This document shows positions 1 through 8,078 of a stretch of 58,006 nucleotides of DNA, piece after piece. The DNA lies in contig CAZASA010000006.1 of assembly GCA_964487685.1 (NCBI GenBank), positions 1 to 58,006 of the forward strand, read 5' to 3'. A program made the translations under genes and the position numbers. The notes below the pieces were generated by a model. That model had not been told where the DNA came from, ran no database searches, and saw only the letters and a program-made list of their open reading frames with translations. This stretch comes from JABDGZ01 sp964487685 (GTDB lineage: Bacteria > Omnitrophota > Gorgyraeia > Zapsychrales > Fredricksoniimonadaceae). Within the stretch, counting starts at the first letter, position 1. Every line of letters begins with the position of its first letter.

Positions 1-2703
1 TACCTAGCTGCTATCATGATCCGCAGGTTAAAAGAAGACGTGGTCAAAGGCTTGCCGGAAAAGCGTTACTCGATCATTCGGCTTGACCCTTTCAAAGGGA
101 CCATGCAATGGAATGCTTCGCCGGCCGTTCAACTGCCGGGGGTGTATCATCCGCAGTTGAACATGTATGAAATGGCGATTAACAACCCCAGGGAATTTGA
201 AGAAAGATACAGTAAGTTCGCCAGAGAAGACCTGCCCAAGCCTGAAGAAATGCAGGGCCGTTCAGGGTCAGCCTTGACCCAGATTTTAAGGATGCAGGAA
301 ATTTTAGTGGACCCTGAGGTTTTCAATGTCCAGGCAGATTCCATCAAGTTGGATGCTGCCTTACAATTAGCCGAAGATTTTGAAGGGCAGGGTAGGTCAT
401 TGATGATCTTGGGTAATTTTGTTCCGGGTACGAGGCATTTAAGGGATATGCTGGAAAGTCAATTCCCCGGTCAAGTGGCCTACGTGGACGGCGGCGTGGA
501 ACAGGAAGAAAGGCCCAATGAAGTCAAAGATTTTCAGGATGAGCGCATCAAAGGTGACCCCGGATTTGCCCAAGAGCAATTCATCAGAGGACGCACCACC
601 ACCAAACTAAAGGAGGCCATTCTCAAGGATGGTCTGGGTCAGCAGCTCACATCCACCGATGAGATCAGTTGGCTTGAGGGACTTCTCCAGACCACTGATC
701 TGTATGATCAATGGCAGCCTGGCCATGAAAAGATCCGCCTGCCCCAGGAAGCTGTACGTCTTATCAAGGAAACACAGGATTATAGAAACCGTTCATTTGC
801 CGATCTGGATGCTCAACAGCAGCTGAACATCCGTTTGCTCAACCGTTTACTTTTGGAAGTCAGTTATCCGGGGGTCTCTCCCAGTAAACGCGTCAAGTTT
901 ATGGTAGGGACCATTGGGACCTTGGGCGTTGGGATCGAGGCAACAAATGCCGACGGGGTATTGTTCCTGGGGCGTGAATGGAAACCTTCGGTGGAGAACC
1001 AGGCCATCGACCGCGCGCATCGCTTGGACAAGCTCAGGAATTATGCGGGGAAGATCTTGGATATCATGTATTTAGAGCTGGACCATCCGGTGTCGATCGA
1101 TGCGATCATGGCGCTGGTCAACGAGAAGAAAAAGAGGATCATTGAAATGATGATCAATGGCAACCCTTCCAAAGAGATCCTGGATGCTATTGATGATCTG
1201 GAAGGAGGGATCATCCGTATCATTGAAGAAAATACCGTCAAGAATAGTGACGCACTGACGCTCTATGAACAACGGCTGCTCAAAGAGTTCCAGGAAAAAC
1301 TTACAAAAGCCCTGCATTTAAAGTCCGATGAAAATGCTCAAGCCATATGGGACGAGATCTCAAAAATATATATCCAACTTTTGGACCATAAGGCATCTTT
1401 TTATGCCAATATGGCCAATTTGGACCAGATCAGCAATGATATCCCCGATGCGTTGAAGACCTCCCGGGAGAACCCGGTGCCAGTGTTGGACGTGGCTTCA
1501 GGGCCTTCCACCCTGCACAGGGCTTATTATCAACAGCGTGAACATTACTTGGGGAAAGGATTATATTTGTCCGTGGATGACATGGATATCAGCCAGGGAC
1601 AGTTAAGGCGCGGGGTACCAAGGCCGGGCCATCAGTTTTGGGGGAGTTTTGAAAAATTAAATGAGTTACGTCACGGTCATTATGGGCTGGTCAATCTTTC
1701 ATATGCGTTTCGTTACGCGCAGCACCCGACCCAAATGTTCAGGGACATACATGTCCTTCTCAAAGAAGGAGGCCTGGTGACGCTGATCCTGCCTCCTAAC
1801 AATGAATTGAGCGAGAGATTCGTAGCGGCACTCTCCAAGCTTGGGTTTAATGTGATCCATGGCAGAGGAGAACAACTCAGATCTGCGTTGGACCCGGAAG
1901 CGTATGGCCGTCTGGTGGCGGAAATGGGCAAAGGATATGCCGATGACGTGGCCAGAATGGCAAGAGGGAAATTTACCTATCTGGTGGCTTCAAAGATTTC
2001 GGGGCAAACCGCAGAGGCTGATGCCAATTATGATCATGACCTTAAGATCATCATTGAGTTTCCAGGTTTTGATCCAGACAAAAAAGAGGCTTTGGGAAAA
2101 TCTCCGGGCCGGTTGATGTTTGTACCTGCCCAAGGGGTGGTGACTGGCAAGGTGGTGGCAAGTAAAATGCCAACGGCCGAAAAGACAAGGTCTTGGAGCA
2201 GCAATGGTATTATTTCAAAAGAGGTGTTTTTAAGAGAATTGAGGGATGAAATAGATAAGCTTCTCAATCATTCAGATTTTGCTAATCAGTATTTATGGAC
2301 CCTCGAAGTGAAAAAACAAGTTAAATCATTACAAGGATTTGTTTTGAAGAATTTAGTGAGGCTTGATAAAGAAACCAAATCAGAGGCCGCTAAATTATTA
2401 CGAAGAACTGTGATAGCCAAGCTGGATATCATGTCATCAAGTGGAAAACGTGAGCTTATGGTAAAACTTAAAGTTTTGGCCAATACCTTGGATTCGGCTA
2501 TGGCATCAAATGGGCCGGGCGGTATTGATTTGAATACGGCTAATATGGATTTGAGAATCGAGAATGCCGATGATCAGATCAAATTCCACTTGGATCCGGC
2601 CATGATTGCCCAGCTCAAGAACGCTTCCGGTTTTGTACCGGTGATCATCAATATCCAGCCGATGAACAACCTTAAGTCATGGTTGTTGACCGCAAGCCCA
2701 TAG
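1..2703 (+). CDS. SNF2-type helicase / methyltransferase large protein, 3' part
   Basis: The frame is open to the left edge (codons before the ATG at 16 read YLAAI with no stop), so this is the C-terminal part of a longer protein. The visible part starts in a SNF2-family motif (MIRRLKEDVVKGLPEK) and continues through a helicase C-terminal domain: VDGG...ER...FQD, then TIGTLGVGIEATNADGVLFL and QAIDRAHRLDK, matching SF2 motifs V and VI. Around residues 485-620 (counted from the ATG at 16) comes a class I SAM-methyltransferase-like domain with motif I VLDVASGPST and a late LLKEGGLVTLILPP. The last ~60 residues hold the GGIDLN...GFVPVIINIQP module also found at the end of the 10733-14809 protein. 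Helicase and methyltransferase in one chain resembles phage or plasmid anti-restriction or defence proteins; a delivered effector is also possible. The N-terminal ATPase half, not in this window, would be needed to decide. Domain calls are fairly secure, function is not. Confidence 0.8.
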   Translation, partial: YLAAIMIRRLKEDVVKGLPEKRYSIIRLDPFKGTMQWNASPAVQLPGVYHPQLNMYEMAINNPREFEERYSKFAREDLPKPEEMQGRSGSALTQILRMQEILVDPEVFNVQADSIKLDAALQLAEDFEGQGRSLMILGNFVPGTRHLRDMLESQFPGQVAYVDGGVEQEERPNEVKDFQDERIKGDPGFAQEQFIRGRTTTKLKEAILKDGLGQQLTSTDEISWLEGLLQTTDLYDQWQPGHEKIRLPQEAVRLIKETQDYRNRSFADLDAQQQLNIRLLNRLLLEVSYPGVSPSKRVKFMVGTIGTLGVGIEATNADGVLFLGREWKPSVENQAIDRAHRLDKLRNYAGKILDIMYLELDHPVSIDAIMALVNEKKKRIIEMMINGNPSKEILDAIDDLEGGIIRIIEENTVKNSDALTLYEQRLLKEFQEKLTKALHLKSDENAQAIWDEISKIYIQLLDHKASFYANMANLDQISNDIPDALKTSRENPVPVLDVASGPSTLHRAYYQQREHYLGKGLYLSVDDMDISQGQLRRGVPRPGHQFWGSFEKLNELRHGHYGLVNLSYAFRYAQHPTQMFRDIHVLLKEGGLVTLILPPNNELSERFVAALSKLGFNVIHGRGEQLRSALDPEAYGRLVAEMGKGYADDVARMARGKFTYLVASKISGQTAEADANYDHDLKIIIEFPGFDPDKKEALGKSPGRLMFVPAQGVVTGKVVASKMPTAEKTRSWSSNGIISKEVFLRELRDEIDKLLNHSDFANQYLWTLEVKKQVKSLQGFVLKNLVRLDKETKSEAAKLLRRTVIAKLDIMSSSGKRELMVKLKVLANTLDSAMASNGPGGIDLNTANMDLRIENADDQIKFHLDPAMIAQLKNASGFVPVIINIQPMNNLKSWLLTASP

Positions 2704-2734
2704 ACTGTTAAAATACCGCCCTTATGTAATAGAT

Positions 2735-2942
2735 TTTCGGGAAGGCAAACTTCTTTGGAAGTTATTCTATTAAGTCTGTGGAAGTTTGCACATCTCCCGA
2801 AGCTTTCTCAGAGATGTCCTTTTAAGATTATAGAAGTTTCGGGAAGGCAAACTTTTCTAGAAGTTGTTCTATTAAGTCTGTGGAAGTTTGCACATCTCCC
2901 GAAGCTTTCTCAGAGATGTTCTGGTAATGTTTTGGTAGCTTT
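2735..2942 (+). repeat. two tandem ~102-bp repeats upstream of tRNA-Pro
   Basis: Two near-identical units begin at 2735 and 2837 with TTTCGGGAAGGCAAACTT and share most of their length (for example CTATTAAGTCTGTGGAAGTT and CATCTCCCGAAGCTTTCTC). A third start, TTTCGGGAAG, falls at 2940, 103 bp further on, where it is the 5' end of the tRNA-Pro gene itself. Each unit has inverted arms (CGGGAAGGCAAACTTC against GAAGTTTGC...CTCCCG, and CATCTC against GAGATG), so it can fold as an imperfect hairpin. The 65-codon open frame across both copies is probably not a gene. Function unknown. Confidence 0.75.
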
Positions 2943-3016
2943 CGGGAAGTAGCGCAGTTGGCTAGCGCGCTTCGTTCGGGACGAAGAGGTCGTGAGTTCA
3001 AATCTCACCTTCCCGA
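2943..3016 (+). tRNA. tRNA-Pro (anticodon CGG)
   Basis: A complete 74-nt cloverleaf. The acceptor stem CGGGAAG pairs with CTTCCCG and is followed by discriminator A. The D stem is GCGC/GCGC. The anticodon stem CTTCG/CGAAG closes the loop TTCGGGA, giving anticodon CGG, which reads CCG. The T arm is GTGAG-TTCAAAT-CTCAC. CCA is not encoded (CTT follows), so the 3' end must be added after transcription. The first seven bases also start each of the two repeats just upstream. Confidence 0.95.
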
Positions 3017-3033
3017 CTTTTTAAATCCCCTGA

Positions 3034-3057
3034 CCCCTCTTTGAATTGAAAGAGGGG
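3034..3057 (+). other. hairpin overlapping the acylphosphatase ribosome-binding site
   Basis: CCCCTCTTT (3034-3042) and AAAGAGGGG (3049-3057) form a perfect 9-bp stem with loop GAATTG. The 3' arm is also the only good Shine-Dalgarno sequence for the ATG at 3067. It may end tRNA transcription weakly (the following bases are T-rich but not a clean T run) or mask the ribosome-binding site. Confidence 0.5.
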
Positions 3058-3066
3058 GATTATTTT

Positions 3067-3333
3067 ATGGTTCGAGCCCATATTCTTTTTTCCGGCACTG
3101 TTCAAGGTGTCGGTTTCCGCTATACTTGCCTTTCGTTTGCCAATCAATTATCGCTGACCGGATGGGTGAAGAACCTTTCCGACGGCTCAGTGCAGGCTGT
3201 TGTTGAAGGGCCGCGTGAGAAGATTGAAGAATTAATATCCAGGTTAAAAGGTCAATTCGGCACGTTTATACGAGGCGAGCATATTGAATGGGTGGAAGTT
3301 AAAAAGGAATTTAGTAATTTTTCGGTAAAGTAA
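3067..3333 (+). CDS. acyP: acylphosphatase
   Basis: A small cytosolic enzyme that hydrolyses acyl phosphates such as acetyl phosphate or carbamoyl phosphate. The 88-residue length is usual for the family. The phosphate-binding signature GTVQGVGFR is near residues 10-18, its final Arg being the catalytic arginine, and GWVKN supplies the catalytic Asn. I chose the ATG at 3067 because GAGGGGG lies about 8 nt upstream; a TTG at 3046 would add seven residues and has no ribosome-binding site. It sits alone between tRNA-Pro and ligA, flanked by a hairpin on each side. Confidence 0.93.
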   Translation: MVRAHILFSGTVQGVGFRYTCLSFANQLSLTGWVKNLSDGSVQAVVEGPREKIEELISRLKGQFGTFIRGEHIEWVEVKKEFSNFSVK

Positions 3334-3347
3334 TGGATTCCCGCGGA

Positions 3348-3374
3348 CCATCCTAACACCGGGTGTTAGGATGG
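3348..3374 (+). terminator. perfect 12-bp hairpin between acylphosphatase and ligA
   Basis: CCATCCTAACAC pairs perfectly with GTGTTAGGATGG around a 3-nt loop. It starts 15 nt after the acylphosphatase stop and ends 11 nt before the ligA ATG. No T run follows, so it is not a classic intrinsic terminator. It could be a weak terminator, an mRNA-stabilising hairpin, or a structure controlling ligA initiation, since AGGATGG in its 3' arm is the nearest Shine-Dalgarno-like sequence. Confidence 0.45.
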
Positions 3375-3385
3375 TTGGATGATAT

Positions 3386-5380
3386 ATGAATCAATCACAA
3401 GCAAAAAAAGAAATTGCGGCTTTAACAAAGGCTATCGAAGGGCATAATCGTAAATATTATGTCCTCAATGAGCCGGTTATTTCTGATGAGGAATATGACC
3501 GCCTGCTTAAAAAACTCATTGAACTGGAAGAGGCCTATCCGTCATTGAAATTGGCGACATCTCCCACCCAACGGGTCGGCGCCAAGGTTCAGGGAAATTT
3601 ACCGACTATTAAGCACCGGCTAAGCTTGCTTTCGTTGGATAATACATATTCATTTGATGAATTAAGATCATGGTATGAGCGTGTCATTAAAGGCCTTGAT
3701 GGGAAAAAACCTGCTTTGATGGCGGAATTAAAGATCGACGGACTAAGCTGTTCGTTGACCTACACCAAAGGCCAATTTACTTTGGCGGCAACCCGCGGGG
3801 ATGGGGACACCGGCGAGGATGTCACCCATAACGCCAAAACGATCCGTGATATCCCTTTAAGTTTAAAAGGCAAAGTCCCGGACCTTTTGGATGTGCGCGG
3901 TGAAGTTTATATGGAAAAGAAAGATTTCGTCAAGCTCAATGAACTGCGAAAGAAAAATGAAGAGGTCTTGTTCGCCAATCCGCGCAACGCCGCGGCCGGT
4001 TCTTTGAAGCTTTTGGATGCGCGCTTGACCGCTCAACGGCATTTAAGGTTCTTTGTCCATTCCGCCGGCCTGTGGGGTAAGACCAAGGCGCCATTAACGC
4101 AATCAGAATTCTTAAAGCAGGCTAAAAGTTATGGTTTTATCATCAATGAACATAACCGGCTTTGCCGTAATTTGGATGACGTGATCGCATTTTGCGAGGA
4201 ATACCGGCTTAAGCGGGAAGGGCTAAGTTATGATGTCGACGGGATCGTTGTTAAGGTCAATGACCTCAAACAACAGGCACAATTAGGCTTCACTTTAAAA
4301 AGCCCGCGCTGGGCCGTGGCCTATAAGTTCCCGGCTTATCAAGCGACCACGAACATTAAGGAAATCATCGTGCAAGTCGGACGCACCGGGGTCTTAACAC
4401 CGGTGGCAGAATTAGAGCCGGTGCCTTGCGCCGGAGTTATGATCGCCAGGGCCACCTTGCATAATTTTGATGAGATCAAGCGTTTGGGTGTCAATGCCGG
4501 TGACCGCGTTCTACTGGAGCGCGCCGGGGATGTGATCCCAAAAATCATCAAGGTGGTTGAAAAGCATTCGCAGGGTGCCTATGTCCCTCCGAAGGTATGC
4601 CCGTCGTGTAACGCCAAGGTGCAGAAGGAAAAAGAAGTTGATGTGGCGTATCGCTGTTTGAACCCTTCCTGCCCCAAACAGCTGGAGCGGCTCCTGGTCC
4701 ATTTTGCCTCGCGGGGGGCAATGGACATTGAAGGATTGGGCGAGTCTGTGGTAGTTCAGCTTTTGGATAAAGGGTTGGTCCATGATCTTTCGGATATTTA
4801 TTTTCTTAAAAAAGAACAATTATTAGGCTTAGAACTATTCGCGGATAAGAAGGCGGAGAATTTATTGAAAGCCATCGAGGCCAGTAAATCCAGGCCCTTG
4901 GCCAAGTTTTTATTTGGCCTTGGCATTGCTAATATCGGCATTAAAGGTGCTGTAAATTTAGCTGGGCATGGGGGGGCTTTGGATGCTATTATTAAAGCTA
5001 ATATCCAAGAGCTGCAGGGCATTGATGAGGTGGGGCCGGTGATGGCAGAATCGGTGGTTGAGTATTTTAAACAGCCGCAGGTTAAAAAATTATTGTCAAA
5101 ATTCAAAGAAGCCGGTTTAGAGTTATCAGCAAATAAAAAGCAAACAACAGGCCATAAACTGGAAGGCAAGAAATTCGTATTTACCGGTGAGTTGGAAGGC
5201 CTGACACGTCAACAAGCAGGTCAAAGGGTGGAAGATCAGGGCGGCAAGGTGATTGCCTCGGTCAGCCAAGGCCTGGATTATCTGGTAGCCGGTGAAAAAC
5301 CAGGCTCCAAAATTGCCAAGGCCAGGCAATGGGGTGTCACTATTTTAAATCAAAAGGAATTCGAGGAGATCATTGCATGA
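3386..5380 (+). CDS. ligA: NAD-dependent DNA ligase LigA
   Basis: Seals nicks during replication and repair using NAD+. The 664-residue length is typical for bacterial LigA. The N-terminal Ia domain carries HNRKYYVLNEPVISDEEYD. The nucleotidyltransferase domain has the adenylated Lys in ELKIDGLS (K116), followed by TRGDGDTGEDVT. An OB fold is followed by a four-Cys zinc finger (CPSC...CLNPSC, about residues 407-430), a helix-hairpin-helix region and a C-terminal BRCT domain (from KLEGKKFVFTGELE). All expected catalytic elements are present. The stop overlaps the start of the next gene (ATGA), implying co-translation with the lipoprotein. Confidence 0.98.
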   Translation: MNQSQAKKEIAALTKAIEGHNRKYYVLNEPVISDEEYDRLLKKLIELEEAYPSLKLATSPTQRVGAKVQGNLPTIKHRLSLLSLDNTYSFDELRSWYERVIKGLDGKKPALMAELKIDGLSCSLTYTKGQFTLAATRGDGDTGEDVTHNAKTIRDIPLSLKGKVPDLLDVRGEVYMEKKDFVKLNELRKKNEEVLFANPRNAAAGSLKLLDARLTAQRHLRFFVHSAGLWGKTKAPLTQSEFLKQAKSYGFIINEHNRLCRNLDDVIAFCEEYRLKREGLSYDVDGIVVKVNDLKQQAQLGFTLKSPRWAVAYKFPAYQATTNIKEIIVQVGRTGVLTPVAELEPVPCAGVMIARATLHNFDEIKRLGVNAGDRVLLERAGDVIPKIIKVVEKHSQGAYVPPKVCPSCNAKVQKEKEVDVAYRCLNPSCPKQLERLLVHFASRGAMDIEGLGESVVVQLLDKGLVHDLSDIYFLKKEQLLGLELFADKKAENLLKAIEASKSRPLAKFLFGLGIANIGIKGAVNLAGHGGALDAIIKANIQELQGIDEVGPVMAESVVEYFKQPQVKKLLSKFKEAGLELSANKKQTTGHKLEGKKFVFTGELEGLTRQQAGQRVEDQGGKVIASVSQGLDYLVAGEKPGSKIAKARQWGVTILNQKEFEEIIA

Positions 5381-5934
5381 TTAATTTTTATCCTAACAGG
5401 AAGGCGATCTTTGCCATCGCAGGTCTTCTGGTGTTCAGTTTATCGTTAAGCTCCTGCGATACGTTAAAGGAAAAATTCACCCGCAAGAAGAAAAAAGGAG
5501 AAGAGGAGCAAGCCTTTGTCCCTGTCCTGGAACCTGTAGATTATCCGTCTCCACAGCTTAATCCGGAGCATAATTATAAAGAACAGTATGATATGGTCAA
5601 AGCCTGGTATCACGACCTGTGGACGGCCATTGATGATAAAGATACGGCAAGATACACCCAATACATCATCCGTGAAGTGATCAAACATTTAGACGAGATG
5701 AAGGAATTGGTGGATGCCCCGACCCAGTCGAATTTGGTCAAGTTGGAGGGTTACCTGGATTATTATCAAAAATCTTTGGATTTGCCCTGGCAAGCCCGTA
5801 ATATTTCCCGTATCCAAAGCGATTTGCGGGGCTTTGACAGGTTTATGCGGGACCATTTGCGGAACGACAGGATCAAGGGCCATTTTGTTAAAGCGATGCC
5901 TGCGCCTGTTACTCCGGCGAAATCCGGAAGCTAA
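5377..5934 (+). CDS. putative lipoprotein of unknown function
   Basis: A 185-residue protein with a lipoprotein signal: basic start (MINFYPNRK), hydrophobic stretch and lipobox LSSC with Cys27 as the likely lipidated residue. The mature part starts with a very basic stretch (KEKFTRKKKKGEEE), then becomes a helical domain rich in aromatic and charged residues. I do not recognise the family. I chose the ATG at 5377, which overlaps the ligA stop and has GAGGAG upstream, over an earlier in-frame start inside ligA. It is translationally coupled to ligA and six bases ahead of the recombinase gene, so the three probably form one operon. Confidence 0.8.
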   Translation: MINFYPNRKAIFAIAGLLVFSLSLSSCDTLKEKFTRKKKKGEEEQAFVPVLEPVDYPSPQLNPEHNYKEQYDMVKAWYHDLWTAIDDKDTARYTQYIIREVIKHLDEMKELVDAPTQSNLVKLEGYLDYYQKSLDLPWQARNISRIQSDLRGFDRFMRDHLRNDRIKGHFVKAMPAPVTPAKSGS

Positions 5935-5940
5935 TCCGTC

Positions 5941-6828
5941 ATGAAAGAGTTTATCGACGAGTTCATGAATTATCTGTCCGTCGAGCGCGGGTTGGCCCGC
6001 AATACCCTTTTAGCCTACCGTCGTGACCTGGAAAAATATATCGACCATCTTTCCCGTAAAGGTGTTAAAACAACGGACACGGTCAAGCGTGAGCATGTTT
6101 CTGATTTTATGTTCGACTTAAAGAAGCATGAAATGTCCGCCACCACCATCTGCCGGAATTTGGCCGCGGTCAAAATGTTCCATCGCTTCTTAGTACGGGA
6201 GAATTTGGCCAAGGAAGACCCTACGACCCTGGTGGATACGCCGAAATTATGGAAGAGAATGCCGTCGGTGTTGACCCAGGCCGAGATCGAAAAAATGATC
6301 AGTGCCGCCTCGGGCAAAAAGCCGCAGGAAGTCAGGGACCAGGCGATCATGGAAATTTTTTATGCCAGCGGCTTACGTGTTTCGGAGCTGTCTGATCTTA
6401 AGACCACCAGTATTAATTATGACGTGGGTTTTGTGCGGGCCGTGGGAAAGGGTAGTAAGGAGAGGATCATCCCTTTGGGGATGAAAGCCCGCGAGGCTAT
6501 CCAAAAATATTTGCTTAAAGCGCGTCCTAAATTGTTGAAGGCCCAGACCAATGATGTATTGTTTTTAAGCCGCTTAGGCAAGAAGATCAGCCGCCAGAGC
6601 CTTTGGTCAGTGATCAAGTTTTACGCGCGCAAGGCGAATATCAAGAAAACGATCAAACCCCACACCTTGCGCCATACATTTGCGACCCATTTATTGGAGC
6701 ACGGCGCAGACCTGCGTTCGGTGCAGGAAATGCTGGGGCACGCGGATATTTCCACGACCCAGATCTATACGCATGTGGATCGTGAACGTTTAAAAAGCGT
6801 GCATAAACAGTTTCATCCGAGGAGTTAA
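5941..6828 (+). CDS. xerD: XerC/XerD-family tyrosine recombinase
   Basis: The expected job is resolving chromosome dimers at dif by site-specific recombination. The 295-residue length matches XerC/XerD. An N-terminal SAM-like core-binding domain (YLSVERGLARNTLLAYRRDL) precedes the catalytic domain. Catalytic residues can be placed: R146 (SGLRVSEL), K170 (GKGSKER), H241 and R244 (HTLRHTFATH), H267 (LGHADIST) and nucleophile Y276 (IYTH). All are intact. The full Xer length and the housekeeping neighbourhood argue for a core Xer protein rather than a phage integrase. XerC and XerD cannot be told apart by eye, so the symbol is the better guess only. Confidence 0.9.
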   Translation: MKEFIDEFMNYLSVERGLARNTLLAYRRDLEKYIDHLSRKGVKTTDTVKREHVSDFMFDLKKHEMSATTICRNLAAVKMFHRFLVRENLAKEDPTTLVDTPKLWKRMPSVLTQAEIEKMISAASGKKPQEVRDQAIMEIFYASGLRVSELSDLKTTSINYDVGFVRAVGKGSKERIIPLGMKAREAIQKYLLKARPKLLKAQTNDVLFLSRLGKKISRQSLWSVIKFYARKANIKKTIKPHTLRHTFATHLLEHGADLRSVQEMLGHADISTTQIYTHVDRERLKSVHKQFHPRS

Positions 6829-6834
6829 CACTTA

Positions 6835-6943
6835 TGTCATCCCCGAATGTTTTAATCGGGGATCCAAATCAGAATTAATTTTGTTATAGATCCCCGCGAG
6901 CAACTGCGAGTGTCGGTTAATCCGACCTTCCGCGGGAATGACG
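6835..6943. repeat. palindromic intergenic repeat (REP-like)
   Basis: The segment begins TGTCATCCCCGA and ends CGCGGGAATGACG; the ends are imperfect inverted copies (GTCATCCCCG against the complement GTCATTCCCG). The left half is a hairpin of its own (ATCCCCGA...TCGGGGAT), and GATCCCCGCG to CGCGGG can pair across the right half. The style matches the dispersed GTCATTCCCG-type palindromes of many bacterial genomes. It lies between xerD and the nucleotidyltransferase gene and overlaps the over-extended start of the latter. Confidence 0.6.
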
Positions 6944-6982
6944 AACAAATGTGAGTGTCCGGTAAGAGGACCGATTTATTTT

Positions 6983-7699
6983 ATGAAAGATTTATTATCC
7001 AATTTAAATATTAAATCTTTGGGATTGGTAAAATCCATTGGGTTATTGGCCCAGGCCAAGGGAATGAAAGCTTATTTGGTGGGAGGGCCGGTCAGGGACT
7101 TGATGCTAAAGCTCCCTAATACAGACTTGGATATCACGGTTGAAGGGAATGCTATCCGATTGGCTGAAAGTTTTGCATCCAAGCAACAGGGCGCATCGGT
7201 CGTGCGATATCCAGCTTTTAAAACAGCGACCGTGCATTTATTCGACGGTTCCCAAGTTGACTTTGCCACGGCACGGGAAGAAAGCTATGTGCGGGGCGGG
7301 GCATTTCCGGCGGTCAAAGCTTCCGGTATGAAACAGGACCTTTTCCGTCGGGATTTTACGATCAATGCCATGGCCCTAGATATTTTACCTGGCACATGGG
7401 GGAAGGTCCTTGATCCCTATAAGGGGCAGGCTGATCTAAAGGCCGGGAAGATACGCGTGCTCCATGAAAAAAGTTTTCTGGATGACCCGACCAGGATTTT
7501 ACGGGCGGCCCGGTTTAAAGCACGGTTTGGGTTTACTATTGAGGCCAAAACACTTAAACTTTTAAGATCAGCCATAAAAATTAAAGTGCTTGATACAATC
7601 AAGCCGCAGAGGTATCTTAAAGACTTTAATAAAGTGCTTAAAGAGCAGAATTCGAAGGAAGCGATCAAGATCTTAAGATTTTGGAATGCTTATAAATAA
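6983..7699 (+). CDS. short CCA-adding / poly(A) polymerase-type nucleotidyltransferase
   Basis: A class II tRNA nucleotidyltransferase head. AYLVGGPVRDLMLKLPNTDLD holds the helix-turn and the two metal-binding aspartates, DLFRRDFTINAMALDI is the conserved neck motif, and LDDPTRILRAARFKARFGF is the nucleotide-recognition segment. At 238 residues it stops right after the neck; usual CCA enzymes run past 370 residues with body, tail and often HD domains. I chose ATG 6983 (AGAGGA upstream) over 6938, which lies inside the palindromic repeat. Neither tRNA in this window encodes CCA, so the cell needs such an activity. The enzyme may be a split subunit, a minimal form, or a paralogue. Confidence 0.82.
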   Translation: MKDLLSNLNIKSLGLVKSIGLLAQAKGMKAYLVGGPVRDLMLKLPNTDLDITVEGNAIRLAESFASKQQGASVVRYPAFKTATVHLFDGSQVDFATAREESYVRGGAFPAVKASGMKQDLFRRDFTINAMALDILPGTWGKVLDPYKGQADLKAGKIRVLHEKSFLDDPTRILRAARFKARFGFTIEAKTLKLLRSAIKIKVLDTIKPQRYLKDFNKVLKEQNSKEAIKILRFWNAYK

Positions 7700-7713
7700 C
7701 AGGAGTCCGAAAG

Positions 7714-8073
7714 ATGCGTATTGAAAAAGTCAATTCATCGATCAAGCGGGAACTGGCCAATATCATCCATTTGGGTGATGTGCGTGACCCCAGGATATCA
7801 TTTGTGACCATCATCAATGTGGATGTCAGTAAAGACCTGCAGCATGCCAGGGTCAGATTCAGTACGCTTACAGATGACCCTAAAGGTATTCAGGCGGCGA
7901 TCGATGGTTTTGAAAGTTCCAAAGGCTATATTCGCCGATTGATCAGCCAACGGGTGCCCCTGCGTTATACGCCGGAATTTCAGTTCATATATGATAAAAG
8001 TGTCAAATATGCCGCGCAGATCGACCAGATCCTCAATGAAGTCCATCAATTAAAACCAGCTCAGGGGGATTAA
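7714..8073 (+). CDS. rbfA: ribosome-binding factor A
   Basis: A 30S maturation and cold-adaptation factor that binds immature small subunits. 119 residues with the usual KH-like fold: an N-terminal helix (MRIEKVNSSIKRELANII), the DPRISFVTIINVDVSKDL strand-turn, and a basic C-terminal helix ending with the RYTPEFQF strand. AGGAG lies just before the ATG. It opens the rbfA-nrnA-truB-ribF set, a common bacterial arrangement usually preceded by infB, which is absent here. Confidence 0.95.
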   Translation: MRIEKVNSSIKRELANIIHLGDVRDPRISFVTIINVDVSKDLQHARVRFSTLTDDPKGIQAAIDGFESSKGYIRRLISQRVPLRYTPEFQFIYDKSVKYAAQIDQILNEVHQLKPAQGD

Positions 8074-8078
8074 AAAGA

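Noticed and set aside
2755..2952. 65-codon open frame over the repeats ahead of tRNA-Pro
   Set aside because: It is made of two copies of a structured repeat, has no ribosome-binding site and ends inside the tRNA.
5941..6828. Phage integrase marking a mobile element
   Set aside because: Length, motif set and coupling to ligA and the lipoprotein fit a housekeeping Xer recombinase; no attachment sites or phage genes flank it.
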